Positions 12,479-25,499 of a stretch of DNA of 64,000 bases are shown here, in pieces (the first letter of the stretch is position 1; every line of letters begins with the position of its first letter). The stretch spans positions 16,602,746 through 16,666,745 of the forward strand of contig NC_133659.1 in assembly GCF_037893015.1 (NCBI RefSeq), given 5' to 3'. Both the position numbers and the translations under genes were made by a program. The DNA is from Macrotis lagotis. Its lineage: Eukaryota; Chordata; Mammalia; Peramelemorphia; Peramelidae. Below the pieces are notes generated by a model. That model did not search any database. It had not been told where the DNA came from and saw only the letters and a program-made list of their open reading frames with translations.

Positions 12479-12635
12479 GGGCTGCTAGGTGGCACAGTGG
12501 ATAGAACACCAGTCCTGGGGTCAGGATGACCTGAGTTCAAATCCAACCTCAGACACTTAATAATTACCTAGCTGTGTGGCCTTAGGCAAGTCACTTAACC
12601 CCACTGCCTTGCAAAAACAAAAGCAAAAAAAAAAA
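12479..12635 (+). repeat. tRNA-SINE
   Basis: Perfect target duplication TAGTATATGG (12469-12478, 12636-12645). Confidence 0.93.
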
Positions 12636-13094
12636 TAGTATATGGCAAAGATATGATTTGGGCAGGGTGTTTTCAATGGATCTTTTTCTTAGCTTTTATT
12701 TGTATTCCTATTATATCCTTCCTGTTCCCCCTTCCCAGGGAACCATCCTTATAACAAATAAAAAAAGAGAAAGAAAAACATTTCACAAAACTATTCAACT
12801 CTTCATTAGCTATTCAGTCAACTATGTGCTCTAGATATCTGCTCATTCCTGATTGCCTCTACTGTCTAGAAGAATGAAAGCATTTTCATCTCTCTGCCCT
12901 TTCGAACAACGACACGCTAATTCCTCAATTCCCCATGGGGAGGTGATATTCTAGATACTCGTTATAGAGCCATATTTAGGGCAAATCCTCCTTTTGTCTT
13001 TTCCTTCTTTGGTTTCTTTTGAAATGGCTAATAAAAATGTCTCACACACACTATGAATGAAAGGCCAAATGAAGAGTCACTAAACAAGTACTTG

Positions 13095-13195
13095 AATGGA
13101 TGGATGGAGGGATGGAGGGATGGATGGATGGATGGATGGATGGAGGGATGGGTGGATAGATGGAGGGATGGAAGGATGTATGAATGGATGGATAG
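13095..13195 (+). repeat. (GGAT)n microsatellite
   Basis: Imperfect ATGG/GGAT tetranucleotide with GAGG and TAGA variants. Confidence 0.93.
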
Positions 13196-14044
13196 AAGCC
13201 AAGCTCTGAAAATCAGACACCCTTTCTCTAAAAAGTCTTAAGAAAAAAATGACGGTCTTCAAATGCAAACAGCAATTTTTCCTAAATGCAAGTACATGAA
13301 TACACAATCCATATTTAGCTATTTTGGAATTCATTTGCATTTCCAAACTCAAAAAAGGGGGTGAGAGGCACTTAAGAAAGAAACTAAAAGATTTAAAAAC
13401 AGGTATTTCATTAGGCTAAAAGGGCACTGGGTGGGCCTGACAGGAATTATTCAGAACTCTGAATACATTAGCATCTTTAATTTTTCCACCTGCTATGAGC
13501 AAGCAAGACCATCAATTTTTTAAAAAACCAATTAAGTATAATCCTAGTGCAGTCAAAAGAGCTAGATTTAGAGTCAGAAATTGGGTTCAAAGTTCAGCAC
13601 AGTCACTTTCCACTATATGACCTATAGAAAGTTCCTCTACTTCCCTGGGTCTCAGTTTCCTTATCTGTAAAATGAAAAAACTGGCTGGGTGAGATCAAAA
13701 GTCCATTCCAGCAATAAGTGTAATACCTTACACACTCTTTATTATAAATCAGTGAAGATTGTTTCACCTTTGTTCCTGACTCTTGTTGGATGTCCTCAGA
13801 TTCTGCCACTGTAGGCAATGACTATTTCTTTCCTCCCTTAGTTTGGGTACTTAGATCAGAACTTGGCTCTGATTAGGGCAGTGATGAGGGACACACCCTC
13901 TTCTAGGAAACAGGGCAACCCCATCCCCAGCTCCTCAGCTTGAGTTACTTTGACTTATATCTTTCCATAAATCACACAGAATCACTAAGAATCTTAGTGT
14001 TGCCAAATAAAACCAATGCAGCCAAAGTTAGAAGGAAAACATGA

Positions 14045-15035
14045 AGCTGGGGGAAAAATCTTGCAACAAATTTCTGGGATGACTCAGACAAATTTATAAA
14101 ATTAAGAGTTATTTCCTGGCTGATACATGATCAAGAGATATGAAAAGGCCATTTTCAGAAGTCCAAGCTATCTATAATTACATAAAAAAGTTTTAAATCA
14201 CTATTGATTAGGGAAATGCAAATTAAAATCACTCAACCTATCAGAAAGGCTGATGTAACAGAAAAGGAAAATGACAAATGCCAAAGAGAATATGGAAATA
14301 TTGGAACCTTAATGCATTGTTAATGGGGTTGTCAACTGATCCAACCATTCTGAAGAACAATTTGGAACTATATCCAAAGGGCTCAAAAACTGGGCATATA
14401 TTTGACCCAGCAATACCTCTCTAGGTTCTGTATCCCAAAAAGATTGTACCAGAATATTTCTAGCAGCTCTTTTTTGTAGTGGCAAATATTTGGAAACTGA
14501 GTCATTGGAGAATGACTGAACAAGTTGGGATAAGTGACTGTGATGGAATACTATGTGCTCCAAGAAATGATGTTCAGTATGGTTTCAGAAAAACTTGGGA
14601 AAACATACATGAATTGATGCAAGGTGAATTGAGCAGAACTGGAGAACAGTGTGCATGGTTACTGAAATACTTTAATGGTGAACAAATGTGAAAGACTTGG
14701 GTCAAGACAATGATCCAAAACAGTTCTAAAGCCCCTATGATGAAAAATACTCCCTCCCTACAGAGAGAAAACTAATGAACTCAGTGCAGATTAAGGCACA
14801 GTTTTTTCTTTATTTTTAATAATTCATTTTGTTTTCTTTTACAATATGGTTAATATGAAAATATTTTTCATGAACCACATTTATAGTCAATGTCATATTA
14901 CTTGCATTGCCAAGGATGGGAGAGAGGTGGGAGTGAGGGAAAGAATCTGAAACTATAAGGTTTAAGAAATGATTGTAAAAAGAGTTAAAATATATAATTG
15001 GGAAATAGTTAACAAAATAAAAAATTATTAGAATA
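14045..15035 (+). repeat. L1 fragment, ORF2 end and 3'UTR
   Basis: GGGAAATGCAAATTAAAATC, CATTGTTAATGGGGTTGTCA, GACCCAGCAATACCTCT and TGGAGAATGACTGAACAA are landmarks of the L1 ORF2 C-terminus; it ends in an AT-rich tail. 5'-truncated and decayed. Confidence 0.82.
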
Positions 15036-15682
15036 GTCATCAATCATCTAAAATCATCAGCATGCTTTTACAATGAAATATTTTTAATTAATAAAAAATC
15101 ATTTTTCCTCCTTTTTCCATTAAAAAAACTAGAAAAATAAAACCTTTGTTAGTAAATATACTAATCAAACAACTTTCCTTCCTTGACCATATCCAAAAGA
15201 ATTTGTCTTCATCTGTACCCTGAGTCCCGCACGTCTCTATCAGGCTATCAGTAGGTACATAACCCAGTAATTGATTTTGAAGTATTCAAACAATACTTTT
15301 ATTTTCTTTAAAAATATATAGAGATTTCCTCCCATTATCTTGGATCTCCTAATAACTGTTCTCCCTGCATTATCTAGAGTCATTCCTTAAAACAATCAGC
15401 AGAATCAGCAAAACTGATTTTCTATTGAATCCAATAGTATTTGAAGGTCAAACTATTTTGTTCTTTAAAACACTTTTAAAAAATTTTATCTTTCTAGTTT
15501 TTCAATTATTATCATAAAATTGTATTTAGTAGGAGTGTGGTGCCCTTCATAATCACCATCTAAAATATTGTGTTTCTCTCTTTGTTTGAAGAACAGTGTG
15601 TAAATATTTTTCAATAGCCGTATTTTTGTATTTAAAGAGTTCTGGAGAAGAGCACTGGTGTCCAGAGACCTGATTTCAAATC

Positions 15683-15799
15683 AGTTAAATGACTTGTCCA
15701 AGTTCACACAGCTAAGTCATTATTAAGTGCCTGAGGTCGAATTTGAATCCAGGTCCTCCTGACTCCTGACTCTGTCCACCAGGCCACCTAGCTACCACT
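15683..15799 (-). repeat. tRNA-SINE, partial
   Basis: Diverged; core and head retained. Confidence 0.8.
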
Positions 15800-16144
15800 C
15801 CCTTTTACTGCTCTATTCTACCTCCATTTTGATTACTGAGGTTTCATCCAACACTAAAATGGATGACTATTGGGAGCTACCCAACTCTTTAAAGAGGTAA
15901 AGCATTCCACCAGATGCAGAATGAGACAAACATTTTTTGACATGGCCCTTGTGGGGATTTGTCTTGCTTATCTAGGCATATTTGTTACAAGTGCTTTGTT
16001 TTTCATTTCTGTCTTTGAACTGGGGGAAAGAACAACAGGAAAATGTTTATTAATTGAAAAACAAAAGGAAAGAAAAAAGAGGAAAATCATATGCTTATCA
16101 GAACCAGTACTATAAAACTTTCTGGTGATGCCTATAATAACCAA

Positions 16145-16200
16145 GTAGATAGGTAGATGGATGGATGGATGAATACATACATACCTACATACATGCATAT
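16145..16200 (+). repeat. GATG/CATA low-complexity repeat
   Basis: TAGATGGATGGATGGATGAA followed by ATACATAC-type repeats. Confidence 0.85.
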
Positions 16201-16465
16201 ATATGATAGAGATGGAGTAAGGAAGGAACGAAGGGAGGAAGAAAAGGAGAAAGAAAGCATTGATTTACTAAGTGGACTCTGGGGAAATAATAGAGCTCAA
16301 AGGATGGATCTCAATTCTCTGTTGTCCTTCATTCAAAGTAATTCATTTTTATGACAAATTCATGAATTTTGTCTTCCAAACTCCAAAAGACAAATACATT
16401 GAAGTGATTTTACCCAGAAACCATCCAAGCAAACTTTCAAATAGAGGAAAAAAATGGGTGTTTAC

Positions 16466-16568
16466 CTGCATGCAATGACCCAGTATATCCAATGATCGTA
16501 ATGCCAAGACTTTGGCCATCCTTTTTAGTGAGCTCAACATCATAAGTATCAAAAAGAGAGCCATCAAC
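16466..16568 (-). CDS. PATJ: PATJ coding exon 8 (PDZ3, first part, residues 356-389)
   Basis: Encodes [20 protein letters not shown] then [14 protein letters not shown] plus one base. The binding loop is SLGI (375-378) rather than GLGF, as in human PATJ PDZ3. Acceptor TTTTTCTCTTCAG|GTTGAT with a strong pyrimidine tract; donor GCATGCAG|GTAAAC, exit phase 1. Confidence 0.94.
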
Positions 16569-17734
16569 CTGAAGAGAAAAAAGAAAAAGAAAGCCAATTT
16601 CAATTGATAATAATGGCAATAAAAAAAGGGGAAAATACAAACAGAGGGAAGATAGCATGGAGGGAACAAAAAGGGAAGATAATAAATGGCAACGAACATC
16701 AGAAGACTAGGGAGTGAAGTAAGGTGCCTCTGTAGCCACCTAATGCAACCTTCTCATTTTACAAATGGGCAAAACAAGAGCAAGAAAATTGAAATTACTC
16801 ATTCAGATCTTGAGTGGGAAGGGAACCTTTGAGTCCATCTTCTATAATCCTTTCCTTTTACAAATGAATAAATTAAGTAATTTGCCAAAGATTTAGCTTT
16901 GTCACTGAAAACACTCTCAATTTTTCCAGGATCTTTCTTCAAACAAGTATTTTCTTGGGTGTGTTATCTCAATAGAATTGGAGGCCAAAGAGTGATTGAA
17001 AGAAAAAAATAAAGAGATAACTTTAAATTGAGGGGGGAAAGGCTCTTAAGCTGAGATTCAATGTCAGAAACATTATACTAGAGCTTGGGCTAAAAATATT
17101 ATCCTAGAGATGAGCTAAAAAACATAGAAAATCATTTAATTCCTTTTGGATTTACAGTATCACAAAGCACAGATAAGGAAGGAATCATCATAGCACTATT
17201 CTGAATGAAAGTCAAAACACTCACTTTTTTTTTAAAGGATTTTTAAATTAAAATAATTTAAACTGAAAAAAAGGAAAACAAAAAAACATAGAAATTACTT
17301 CTAAAATATTCTCTTCCTCCCCCCAAGAATGCATGGTATGTGGGGGGTGGGGGAAGAGAGGCCAGAGGTGAAAAATAAAGACTAGAATATCATATAAATA
17401 AGTTTGGAAGAAAATGCAAGAGCCACAGTCTTAAATAGGCTAAATCCTAACATAGAAAACTTGGGGTCCATTTGGATTCCTAGAAATCAAAGATGAAGAC
17501 TGTTCTTTTTGAAGCTATTCTATTAAATAGCAATATAATTTTCAAGTCTCATCAAGTACTTGAGATGGGAAAAAAGAAGTGATATCCTGTTTTTGCTACT
17601 CCTGACTGTTTTTATTTGTCCCATCTTTTCTCCCAGTATCTGGCCATCTATCACTATCTACTTCCATGAATGATACCAGACAATCCCATCATCATCAGCA
17701 TATGTGCTATTTTTCAAATAGAAATATCTGAATT

Positions 17735-17889
17735 GGGGCAGCTAGGTGGTGCAGTAGATAAAGCACTGGCCCTGGAGTCAGGAGAACCTGAGTTCAAATC
17801 CAGTCTCAGACACTTAATAATGACCTAGCTGTGTGGCCTTGGGCAAGCCACTTCACCCTGTTTGCCTTGCAAAAACCTAAAAAAAAAAA
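17735..17889 (+). repeat. tRNA-SINE
   Basis: Perfect target duplication ATCTGAATT (17726-17734, 17890-17898). Confidence 0.93.
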
Positions 17890-18087
17890 ATCTGAATTTC
17901 TCAATATTTCACAAGCAAGTGATCTCAATAGTTAGTACCAGGTGAAAGGGCTTGGGAAGTAAAAGGGATTCCATGTCATCTTAGTCATAGAGGAGTTGAT
18001 AGCTGCTACAGCAGAGGGAGTGCCCATTCCAAGGACTACAGCTGTCCTGGAATTACTGTCAACATACACTCATAGAAAAGGCACCTA

Positions 18088-18237
18088 AGGGCAGCTAGGT
18101 GGCGCAGTGGACAGAGCACGGGCCCTGGAGTCAGGAGTACCTGAGTTCAAATATGACCTCAGACACTTAATAATGACCTAGCTGTGTGGCCATGGGCAAG
18201 TCACTTAACCCTATTGCCTTGCAAAAAAACTTTTAAA
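18088..18237 (+). repeat. tRNA-SINE
   Basis: Young-looking copy with GTGGCGCAGTGG A box. Confidence 0.92.
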
Positions 18238-18474
18238 AAAAGTACCCAAATGCCTTTCTGTATTTGAGATCCATTAAGTTTTATTTTGTCTTTAACCCTT
18301 TAGTCTCAAGAGACCATAAGATTATAGATTCAGAGGATCTAGGTTCCAAGCTCACCTTTGATGCTAACTACCTATATGACCTTGTATAAAAATTGCTTTA
18401 CTCCATGGTCTTCAGTTTCCTTGCCTGTAAAATGGATTGGATTTGAGGTTCTTAACCACTGGCTGTCTGGTCAA

Positions 18475-18830
18475 ACTTATGCAGTAAAACAATGATCCAA
18501 GACAATTCCAAAGGTTCCATGTTGAAAAAATGCTCTCCCACCTCTGGAGAGAAAAGTAATGAATTCAATAGTCAGACTTTTTTTTTAATTTTATTTTTCT
18601 TGGGGAAGGGGGTTGTCTGTTTTTTTTTTTGCAACATGGCTGATACAGAAATATGTTTTCCATGACTTCACATATATGATCGATATCAAATTGATAGACT
18701 TCTCACTGAGAGAAGGGAAGGAGGATGAGAACTCAAAAGTTAAAAAAAGGAACATTTAAATTTTTTTTTACATATAATTGGGAAATATTTAATGAACCAA
18801 ATAAAAATGAGATTAAAAAGTTTAAAAAAT
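18475..18830 (+). repeat. L1 3' end
   Basis: ACAATGATCCAAGACAATTC, GAGAAAAGTAATGAATTC and the CATATAATTGGGAAATATTT tail mirror the copy at 14700-15035. Confidence 0.8.
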
Positions 18831-19403
18831 GTTTAATAAAATTTTAAAAAGCAGTCAATAGACATTTATTAAGTGCTTCCTACAGGCTAGACACTATGCT
18901 AAGCATTGGATACATAAAATAAATTGTATAGAATTATGAAAGAAATCATTTATACATATATAATATAATTATCAAAATATTTTTGAAAACAAGTTCCCAG
19001 ATCCCAGGATAAAAATTTCTGTTCTATTCTAATTATCCCCCTATTTTATAGATAAGGAAACTGAGGTCTAGGTAGGATAGGTGAAGTGGCTTGCTAAGTG
19101 AATTGAAGTCATATAGTTAGTGACAGAGCCAGAATATAAACATAGTACTTGCTGCCCAATCAGTCCTTGTGGACATAACCTATTATAGCGGAAAGAGCAT
19201 GGACTTTGATTCCGGTCCCACGTTTACTACCAATCTGACGTGAGGCAAGTTGCTTTACTCTTATAACCCAATTTCCTCATCTGTAAAATGAGGGAGACAG
19301 ACTAAATGACCATGAGATTCCCTCCCAGCTCCACTAAGCCTGTGTAGGACTCCATGTCAGGAAGAGGCCAGCTCTCATGGAAGAGGCATTCAAGACAAGC
19401 CCA

Positions 19404-19552
19404 GGGGCGGCTAGGTGGTGTAGTGGATAAAGCACCGGCCCTGGAGTCAGGAGTACCTAGGTTCAAATCCGGTCTCGGACACTTAATAATTACCTAGCTG
19501 TGTGGCCTTGGGCAAGTCAACCCCATTTGCCTTGCAAAAAACCTTTTAAAAA
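19404..19552 (+). repeat. tRNA-SINE
   Basis: Young copy (GGGGCGGCTAGGTGGTGTAG) with a small deletion in CAAGTCAACCCC. Confidence 0.92.
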
Positions 19553-19820
19553 AGTGACTTCTAAGGTCACCAAGGATACACCCAGACTTGTTGGCACATA
19601 TCATTCATTTTTCCCTTGATCTTTCTTTTATTCCTCCACAATTTCTCTCTCCCTTTCCTTTTTATTCTATTCCTTTTTTCCAAAACCTTGAGTCTCTAGG
19701 TGTGATTCTTGAGTGTCTCATGACCTCCTCCAGTAGAATCCAAAAGGCAAAAGGGATTTAGATGTGCCAATTATTACAAATTTAGCTTAAAAGAATGAAG
19801 AGAGAAGCATATATACTCAC

Positions 19821-20042
19821 AGAGTTCTGATTGCAAGTAGGCCCAGATGGCAGAGTCACAACAGGCAATGTTGTTGGAGTGGGAGGAGTCACAGAAGTTT
19901 CCCCAATGGGGTCTCTGGCCACTACCATCCTTACAAAATTCCCACAGTTTCTCAGGACTTGGGCAACCTGTTCACTACTCATCCCTTGCACGTTTGTGTC
20001 ACCAATCTTCAGGATGTGGTCCCCGGTCTGAAGCTTTCCATT
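19821..20042 (-). CDS. PATJ: PATJ coding exon 7 (PDZ2, second half, and linker, residues 282-355)
   Basis: A phase 0-0 exon of 74 codons: [45 protein letters not shown], then a Pro/Thr-rich linker ([11 protein letters not shown]) ending CNQNS. Helix B starts with Ser instead of the class I His, so PDZ2 specificity may differ from PDZ1. The acceptor GATGCTCTTGAAG|AATGGA has a poor pyrimidine tract, but the protein match fixes it. Donor AACTCT|GTGAGT. Confidence 0.94.
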
Positions 20043-20449
20043 CTTCAAGAGCATCAGTCAATGTGACAGAAAATGAACAAATGAATGAATTCATTAAATC
20101 GATATATGCCTATGACATAAACATATATGAACATGTATGCACACATACACACTCATACATTTACATAGAGAGAGAGAACACTCAAATAATACTAGGTTCC
20201 AGATATTTTGTGAAGTGTTGGGAATATCAACAGAAGCAATGCATTAGCAAACAGTTGAACAGATTCATTCTAAGTGAAATTGAAATTCCTCGGTGGTACT
20301 TGGAACTACCTTATAGCACTTTAGTTATCCACATACTGAATCTCTCTTCCCCAATATAATGTAAGCTCCTTGAGGCCAAGGACAGTTCATATGTCATCAG
20401 ATGAGAGAATCCTAAGATCACATAGCTCGTAGAACCAAGGGAACAATGT

Positions 20450-20855
20450 CCACATTAACAACAATATTAGGGGATGAACAACCTTGATGGAAGTAGCTCC
20501 TCTACAGTCCAGAGCTAGGACAACTGTCTTAGACTGGCAATGGTCTTTATTATCCCCAACCAGAGGAAGAAAAACAAAACACAACAAAACACACGGGAAA
20601 AAAACACTTCCAAATCTGAAGAACAAACACTTTATACAAATGATCTCTTCTGTATGTCATTCCCTTAATCCTGATTCCTCATGCCAAAAATGACTAATTT
20701 GTAAACAAGTTTAACAAAATATGTATAGACAATGCTAACCTGACTGATGGGAGTGGGGCAAGAAGGGAGGGTGGAGAGAAATTTTTTAACTTGGAAATAT
20801 GCATGTACATATGGATGAAAATAAATTAATTAAAAAATGTTAAAAAAAAGAGCAG
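20450..20855 (+). repeat. L1 3' end
   Basis: AACAACAATATTAGGGGATG, ACCTTGATGGAAGTAGCTCC and ATAAATTAATTAAAAAATG correspond to the 3'UTR seen at 39260-39690. Confidence 0.75.
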
Positions 20856-20873
20856 AGTTCTATGACTTGAAGT

Positions 20874-20875
<2 letters not shown>

Positions 20876-20930
<55 letters not shown>
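20876..20930 (+). repeat. (TG)n microsatellite
   Basis: About 25 TG dinucleotides. Confidence 0.97.
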
Positions 20931-20999
20931 GTAAACAGGCAGGATTTGAACCCAGATCCTCTTGCAAATGTATGCTACTGCTTCCCATTTTATAAAGCT

Positions 21000-21640
21000 G
21001 TTTGCATTCCCCTAGGTCTTCTTCAGTTTATCTTCTTAAACCACAGAGCTCAGAATTAAGCACAGAACTCCAGGTAAGATATAACAGCACAGGACCCAGA
21101 GCGGGATCCTCATCTCCCTAGATCTAAGATATTATTTATGTCTCTCACTGTAATCCAAATTCTCATGATTTCTTTTAGCTATCATAGTCTTCTTCTGATT
21201 CACCTTTAGCCTGAAATCCACTAAAACTTCCAAATATTTTTTTCAGAAAAACTACCGATCAACCGTCTTTCTCCCAAAATGCATGCTCCCATGAAAACAC
21301 ATTTTTGGGTTTGATTAGATTCAGTTTAATGCTCCCATACTGTCAAGATCTCTCAGAATCCTAGCCCTGAGATCCAGTGCATGAGCTCTCCCCTCTAGTT
21401 ATTGTCATCTGCCGCTCGGATAAGCATACTGCCCATTCATATTTGTAAGTCCCTGACAAAAAATGGTAACAAGCCCAGGACCAAGCAGATTCCTGGGGTA
21501 TGAGAGTGAAAAGATACCACACACTACACTGATCCTTGATGACTTCTTTCTGAGCTAAGGCATTCAATCAATTCTGAACCAATTAAAGCCAATTATCAAG
21601 TCCTCATCTCCCTGATCCTCTCTTCAAAAACAATGGGGGG
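21000..21640. repeat. CR1/L3-like old LINE fragment
   Basis: Phrases such as CTGTCAAGATCTCTCAGAAT, TGTCATCTGCCGCTCGGATA, CAAGCCCAGGACCAAGCAGA and TTCCTGGGGTATGAG match a CR1/L3-type repeat known from amniotes. Assignment from memory; strand left open. Ends at a G-run (21632-21645). Confidence 0.5.
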
Positions 21641-23171
21641 GGGGGGTTTACACTAATAAACATTTACTAAGATAAGTTATCTAATACTTTGCCAGAGACT
21701 AGGTTAATGATATCACATACAAACTATTGCTCTATTGTTGAATTAATTCAAATTATCTATGTTCAAGAGGCAGTGGTCCAGGGGAGTGAGAGGGCTATCT
21801 CTGGAGTCAGGAAGTCCTGAATCTGACTAGCTACATGATCATGGGAAAAGTAATCTAACCTGCCAATGCCCCAGATGACCCTCTAAGACCAGGATCTTTG
21901 GATGGGCTTCCAAACTGCATCCAAAGGGGGGTCTCTTTCATAGGGCCTGAAATATAATAAACATTTAACAAACTGACCGGACCTGGAAGTCACCTACATG
22001 ACTGTAGTCAAAGGTCTAGATAGCTAAAAAAACATCAATAAATACAAATTTCAAAGTTTAAATAAATAGAATCACTGAGTCACCGATTCCACTGCCTTAA
22101 CCCTAAACAACAACACAATAAAAATAGCCTTTGCAAATTCCTCAAAACTTATCAATCATCCTTTCAGGAGGGAACTCTTTCCAGGCAGACCCAATAGATC
22201 TCTCTGGAAGTTTTCCTGACTTGGAGGCCACGTCTGCCTGTATCACTTTGACCAGCCCACACAGTATTCTTGGTTCACTGACTCAAGTGATGGATGGATC
22301 ACTCATCAGGAGAGATGAATAGAGCTCAGATCTGAAACTTCAAAAGAAAAATTCTCCCCATGGGATGCCTGAGATAATGCCCAGAAAGTGCTTTGCATCA
22401 GAAAGCATTCTATGAAAATAAGCTTTTATTACTGTGATTATCCCCTTATTCTTCCACCAAATAATATTAATCCAATCCACCATCATTTTCAAGAGAAGAA
22501 ATTTGACACATTAGTAAATTTAACAGACTCCCTCCCCCTGAAATAAGCCTCCACTCACAGGTTATTTATTGCCTTAAAACCTGACCATTGACTAAATGGA
22601 AAATTTTAATTACTAGACTACCACTTGTGAGCATTTCCCCCTCCCCCCAACAATTTCCTTCTACCTGCGTGACTATCCTAAAGAATAATCCAGTGTGTCT
22701 ATAACACCACAAAATGAAAGGCATCAAGTGAAAGGCAAGAACCATTTTCTGCTCTCCTGACAGCTAGCGCAGAAGTTGCTATTCAAAGCTAAGTGTTCAT
22801 TTTACAACAGAGGAGCCAACCTTGGTTGAGATGAGATGGTAGCCCAGTGGTAAGGAGGTTCAGGTATACTCCCTGCTGTCCTACTATCTCCTAAACACAG
22901 TCCCAAATCCCAAGCCTTGCCTGAACTACTGCCCTTTAAATGGCAAGAGTCAATTTATTTGTTTTTATTTTTGCTATTTATTTATTAAATACCTACTATG
23001 TGCCAGGCAAGAGAAAGGCAAAAACAAAAACAAAAACAACCAAACAGAGCAGGGAGGGACAGGCCTTGCCTTCCAGGAGCTCAGATTATAAGGTGAGAGA
23101 ATATGAACCTTCTGTTTTTCCTCCTCTTCCTTCCTCCTTGTCATCCTCATAGTTTCCAAATTCACATTCTT

Positions 23172-23322
23172 TTTTTTTAAGGTTTTTGCAAAGCAAATGG
23201 GGTTAAGTGGCTTGTCCAAGACCACACAGCTAGTTAATTATTAAGTGTCTGAAGCTGGATTTGAATTCAGACACTCCCGACTCCAGGGCCAGTGCTCTAT
23301 CCATTGCGCCACCTAGCCACCC
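23172..23322 (-). repeat. tRNA-SINE
   Basis: Perfect 16-bp target duplication CCAAATTCACATTCTT (23156-23171, 23323-23338). Confidence 0.95.
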
Positions 23323-23339
23323 CCAAATTCACATTCTTA

Positions 23340-24180
23340 AACCAAGGATCTGACCATGTCACCTCAATACCCCTTTCTCAAGAAGCTTCAATGGTTTCCT
23401 ATTGCCTTTAAGATAAAAGTCAAATTAATCTGTTTGGCATGTAAAGACTAATCTATATTCAAAAATTATATTCTACTGGGGAAAATTATTTGTACACAGA
23501 TTAGTAAATGCAAGGAATATACAATGTTGCCATTTTGGTATGGGTGAATGCCACCAACTAGAGAGATGAGGTAAGGCTGGCCAAGGGTCTGTAGCCCAAA
23601 GGTGGCAGGGAGCGACAATTAAGTGGTCTTTGCTTAAGTGACCAAGGTTTCTGACATAATTAGTGGAAATGTTAGGTCTACTGTTCTCTCCAATGAGCCA
23701 CAATGCCCCTCCTGCAAGGATTCAGAACCTTTTGGCAGTTTAGTGAAGCCTTCAGCCCCCTTCTCAGAATCAGATCTTCAAATAATTGCTTCAAATAATT
23801 TTTTGATAGAGGTGGAGAAAATAAAGACATGCTTTCTATCTGAATGAGACCTCAGCAAACCATCCTCAATGCTATTCCCTTCAAACAATGCTCCATTTCC
23901 TGAACAGGCCACCCTCCTCCCTGGAATGCTCTCCCACTACCATTTTGTGAAATTTCTAATGCTCAGGTAAAGGGTCAACATGGGTCCTTTTCTCATTTCC
24001 ATAGTAGATGATATTCACCATCACCAAAATACCAACACTCTGTATATTCTTTTTTTGATTTCGCCAGTAAAATGATCATTTTCTTGAAGGGAGAGGCCAT
24101 TTATTTTGACTTTGAACTTGCAATGTCTGGCACAAGTGGGCAAGTATTAAACATTTGTGTAATTGGACTGAACCACTTTG
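23340..24180 (+). repeat. L2 LINE 3' region, interrupted
   Basis: AGAAGCTTCAATGGTTTCCT, TATTGCCTTTAAGATAAAAG and CCCTGGAATGCTCTCCCACT match the L2 3' end, closing near TGGCACAAGTGGGCAAGTAT. 23460-23860 is a different, unassigned insert. Confidence 0.65.
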
Positions 24181-24765
24181 CAAGTGAAAGTAACTTAAGG
24201 CTTTTGGATTGAAGTGACTTTCTCTTTTAAAATGCACTATATATATATTTTTCCCAATTTTACTTCACCTCTTGCTAATTTAAACTGTGGCAGTTAATTT
24301 GCATCTGTCACTGGAAGCCAAACATTTTGTTCATTACAGAAAAGCAGGTGTTCTCAAGAATCAGTCAGGGCAAAAACAGTTATTAGTCAGATTGATAGAT
24401 AGGGAAGGCTCTGAAATGACAGGCAACTTTCTCATTCCCGCATCTCAAATTGCTGGCTTTTATTTTAGTTTTGCAAGAGGCCTCCTCCTCCTCCTTCCTT
24501 AATCTGTAGACTAGGCAAGCAAATTAAAGGGAACAGAGCTGAATTTGTAGCTGAACAGGTATCAGAAATCACCAAGAGCTGTCAAGGAGGAATAACAAAA
24601 AAAAAATCCAAAAATAGAAGGAGGTCAGGAATTAAAGATGACCCAAAGTATCCATTCTTCCATTCATATATTAGTGCACTGCCCTTTTTTTTAAAAAAAA
24701 AATATTTACTTGAAAACTTAAACTTTCTGGGACCCACAACTATTTTCTCTTCAGAAACAGGATAA

Positions 24766-24920
24766 CGAGGGGACAGCTAGGTGGCACAGTAGATAGGGCA
24801 CCAGTTCTGGAGTCAGGAGGACCTGAGTTCAAATCCAACCTCAGACACTTAATTATCTAGCTATGTGACCTTGGGCAAGTCACTTAACCCCATTGCTTAA
24901 ATAAATAAAATTAAAAAAAA
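24766..24920 (+). repeat. tRNA-SINE
   Basis: Perfect target duplication GAAACAGGATAA (24754-24765, 24921-24932). Confidence 0.94.
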
Positions 24921-25499
24921 GAAACAGGATAATATCGAGCCAGTTTTATTCTGGTGTCTCATTGGAGGAAGGAAGTGAGCCTCAATCTTGGCAATGGCTA
25001 GTATTCTTCTTATCTGAAAATTAGTCCTGCTAAGTTAAAGGTTGCTAAAGAAGAAATTTTTTAGTACCACAATTCTTTCAAAGACCATCTATTAAATCAA
25101 AGAAGAGTGAATTGAATCATCAGAGAAAATGGACAAACCTATGGATCTGTGAACCCACTGGCATGGGCTCCCCTACGATGCCACAGGTTATCCACCACTG
25201 CCTATCTTAGACATCTCCCAGGCATGGTCTTCAACACAAGGAATCTACTCAATATGCTACAGACTTTCCTCAAATTCTCTTGCTATTGTAAGGGCCCTAC
25301 AAAGCACTAGTCTGTCCACTATTTATCCCTCACTCTTGCCAGAGATGGTGAGCCTGTACACCTGGGGATCTTAAGGAAGCTGGTTTTACTCAGGCCAAGT
25401 TAGCTCCCTCCTCTCGTCCTTCTGGAATAGACATTGGCCTCCTTCATTGGAAGGATGACAAAAGCAAGGGGCAGACCAATTCCAAGAAGATGAAACTTA

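Larger units (their letters stand above)
9921..16465. other. PATJ intron between coding exons 8 and 9
   Basis: Holds an L2 LINE, an L1 3' region, SINEs and a GGAT repeat, all listed. The remainder (9930-10320, 12650-13050, 13200-13570, 15040-15640, 15800-16140) is unassigned; 13575-13700 is MIR-like (plus). Confidence 0.6.
16569..19820. other. PATJ intron between coding exons 7 and 8
   Basis: Three young SINEs, an L1 tail, and MIR-like remnants at about 18335-18450 (plus), 19020-19145 (minus) and 19180-19350 (plus). 16580-17700 is AT-rich, with MIR-like traces at 16730-16900 and nothing else recognised. Confidence 0.6.

Noticed and set aside
13053-13352. Open frames rich in WMDGW or HPSIHPS repeats
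   Set aside because: Translations of the GGAT microsatellite; the same pattern occurs at 37667-37861.
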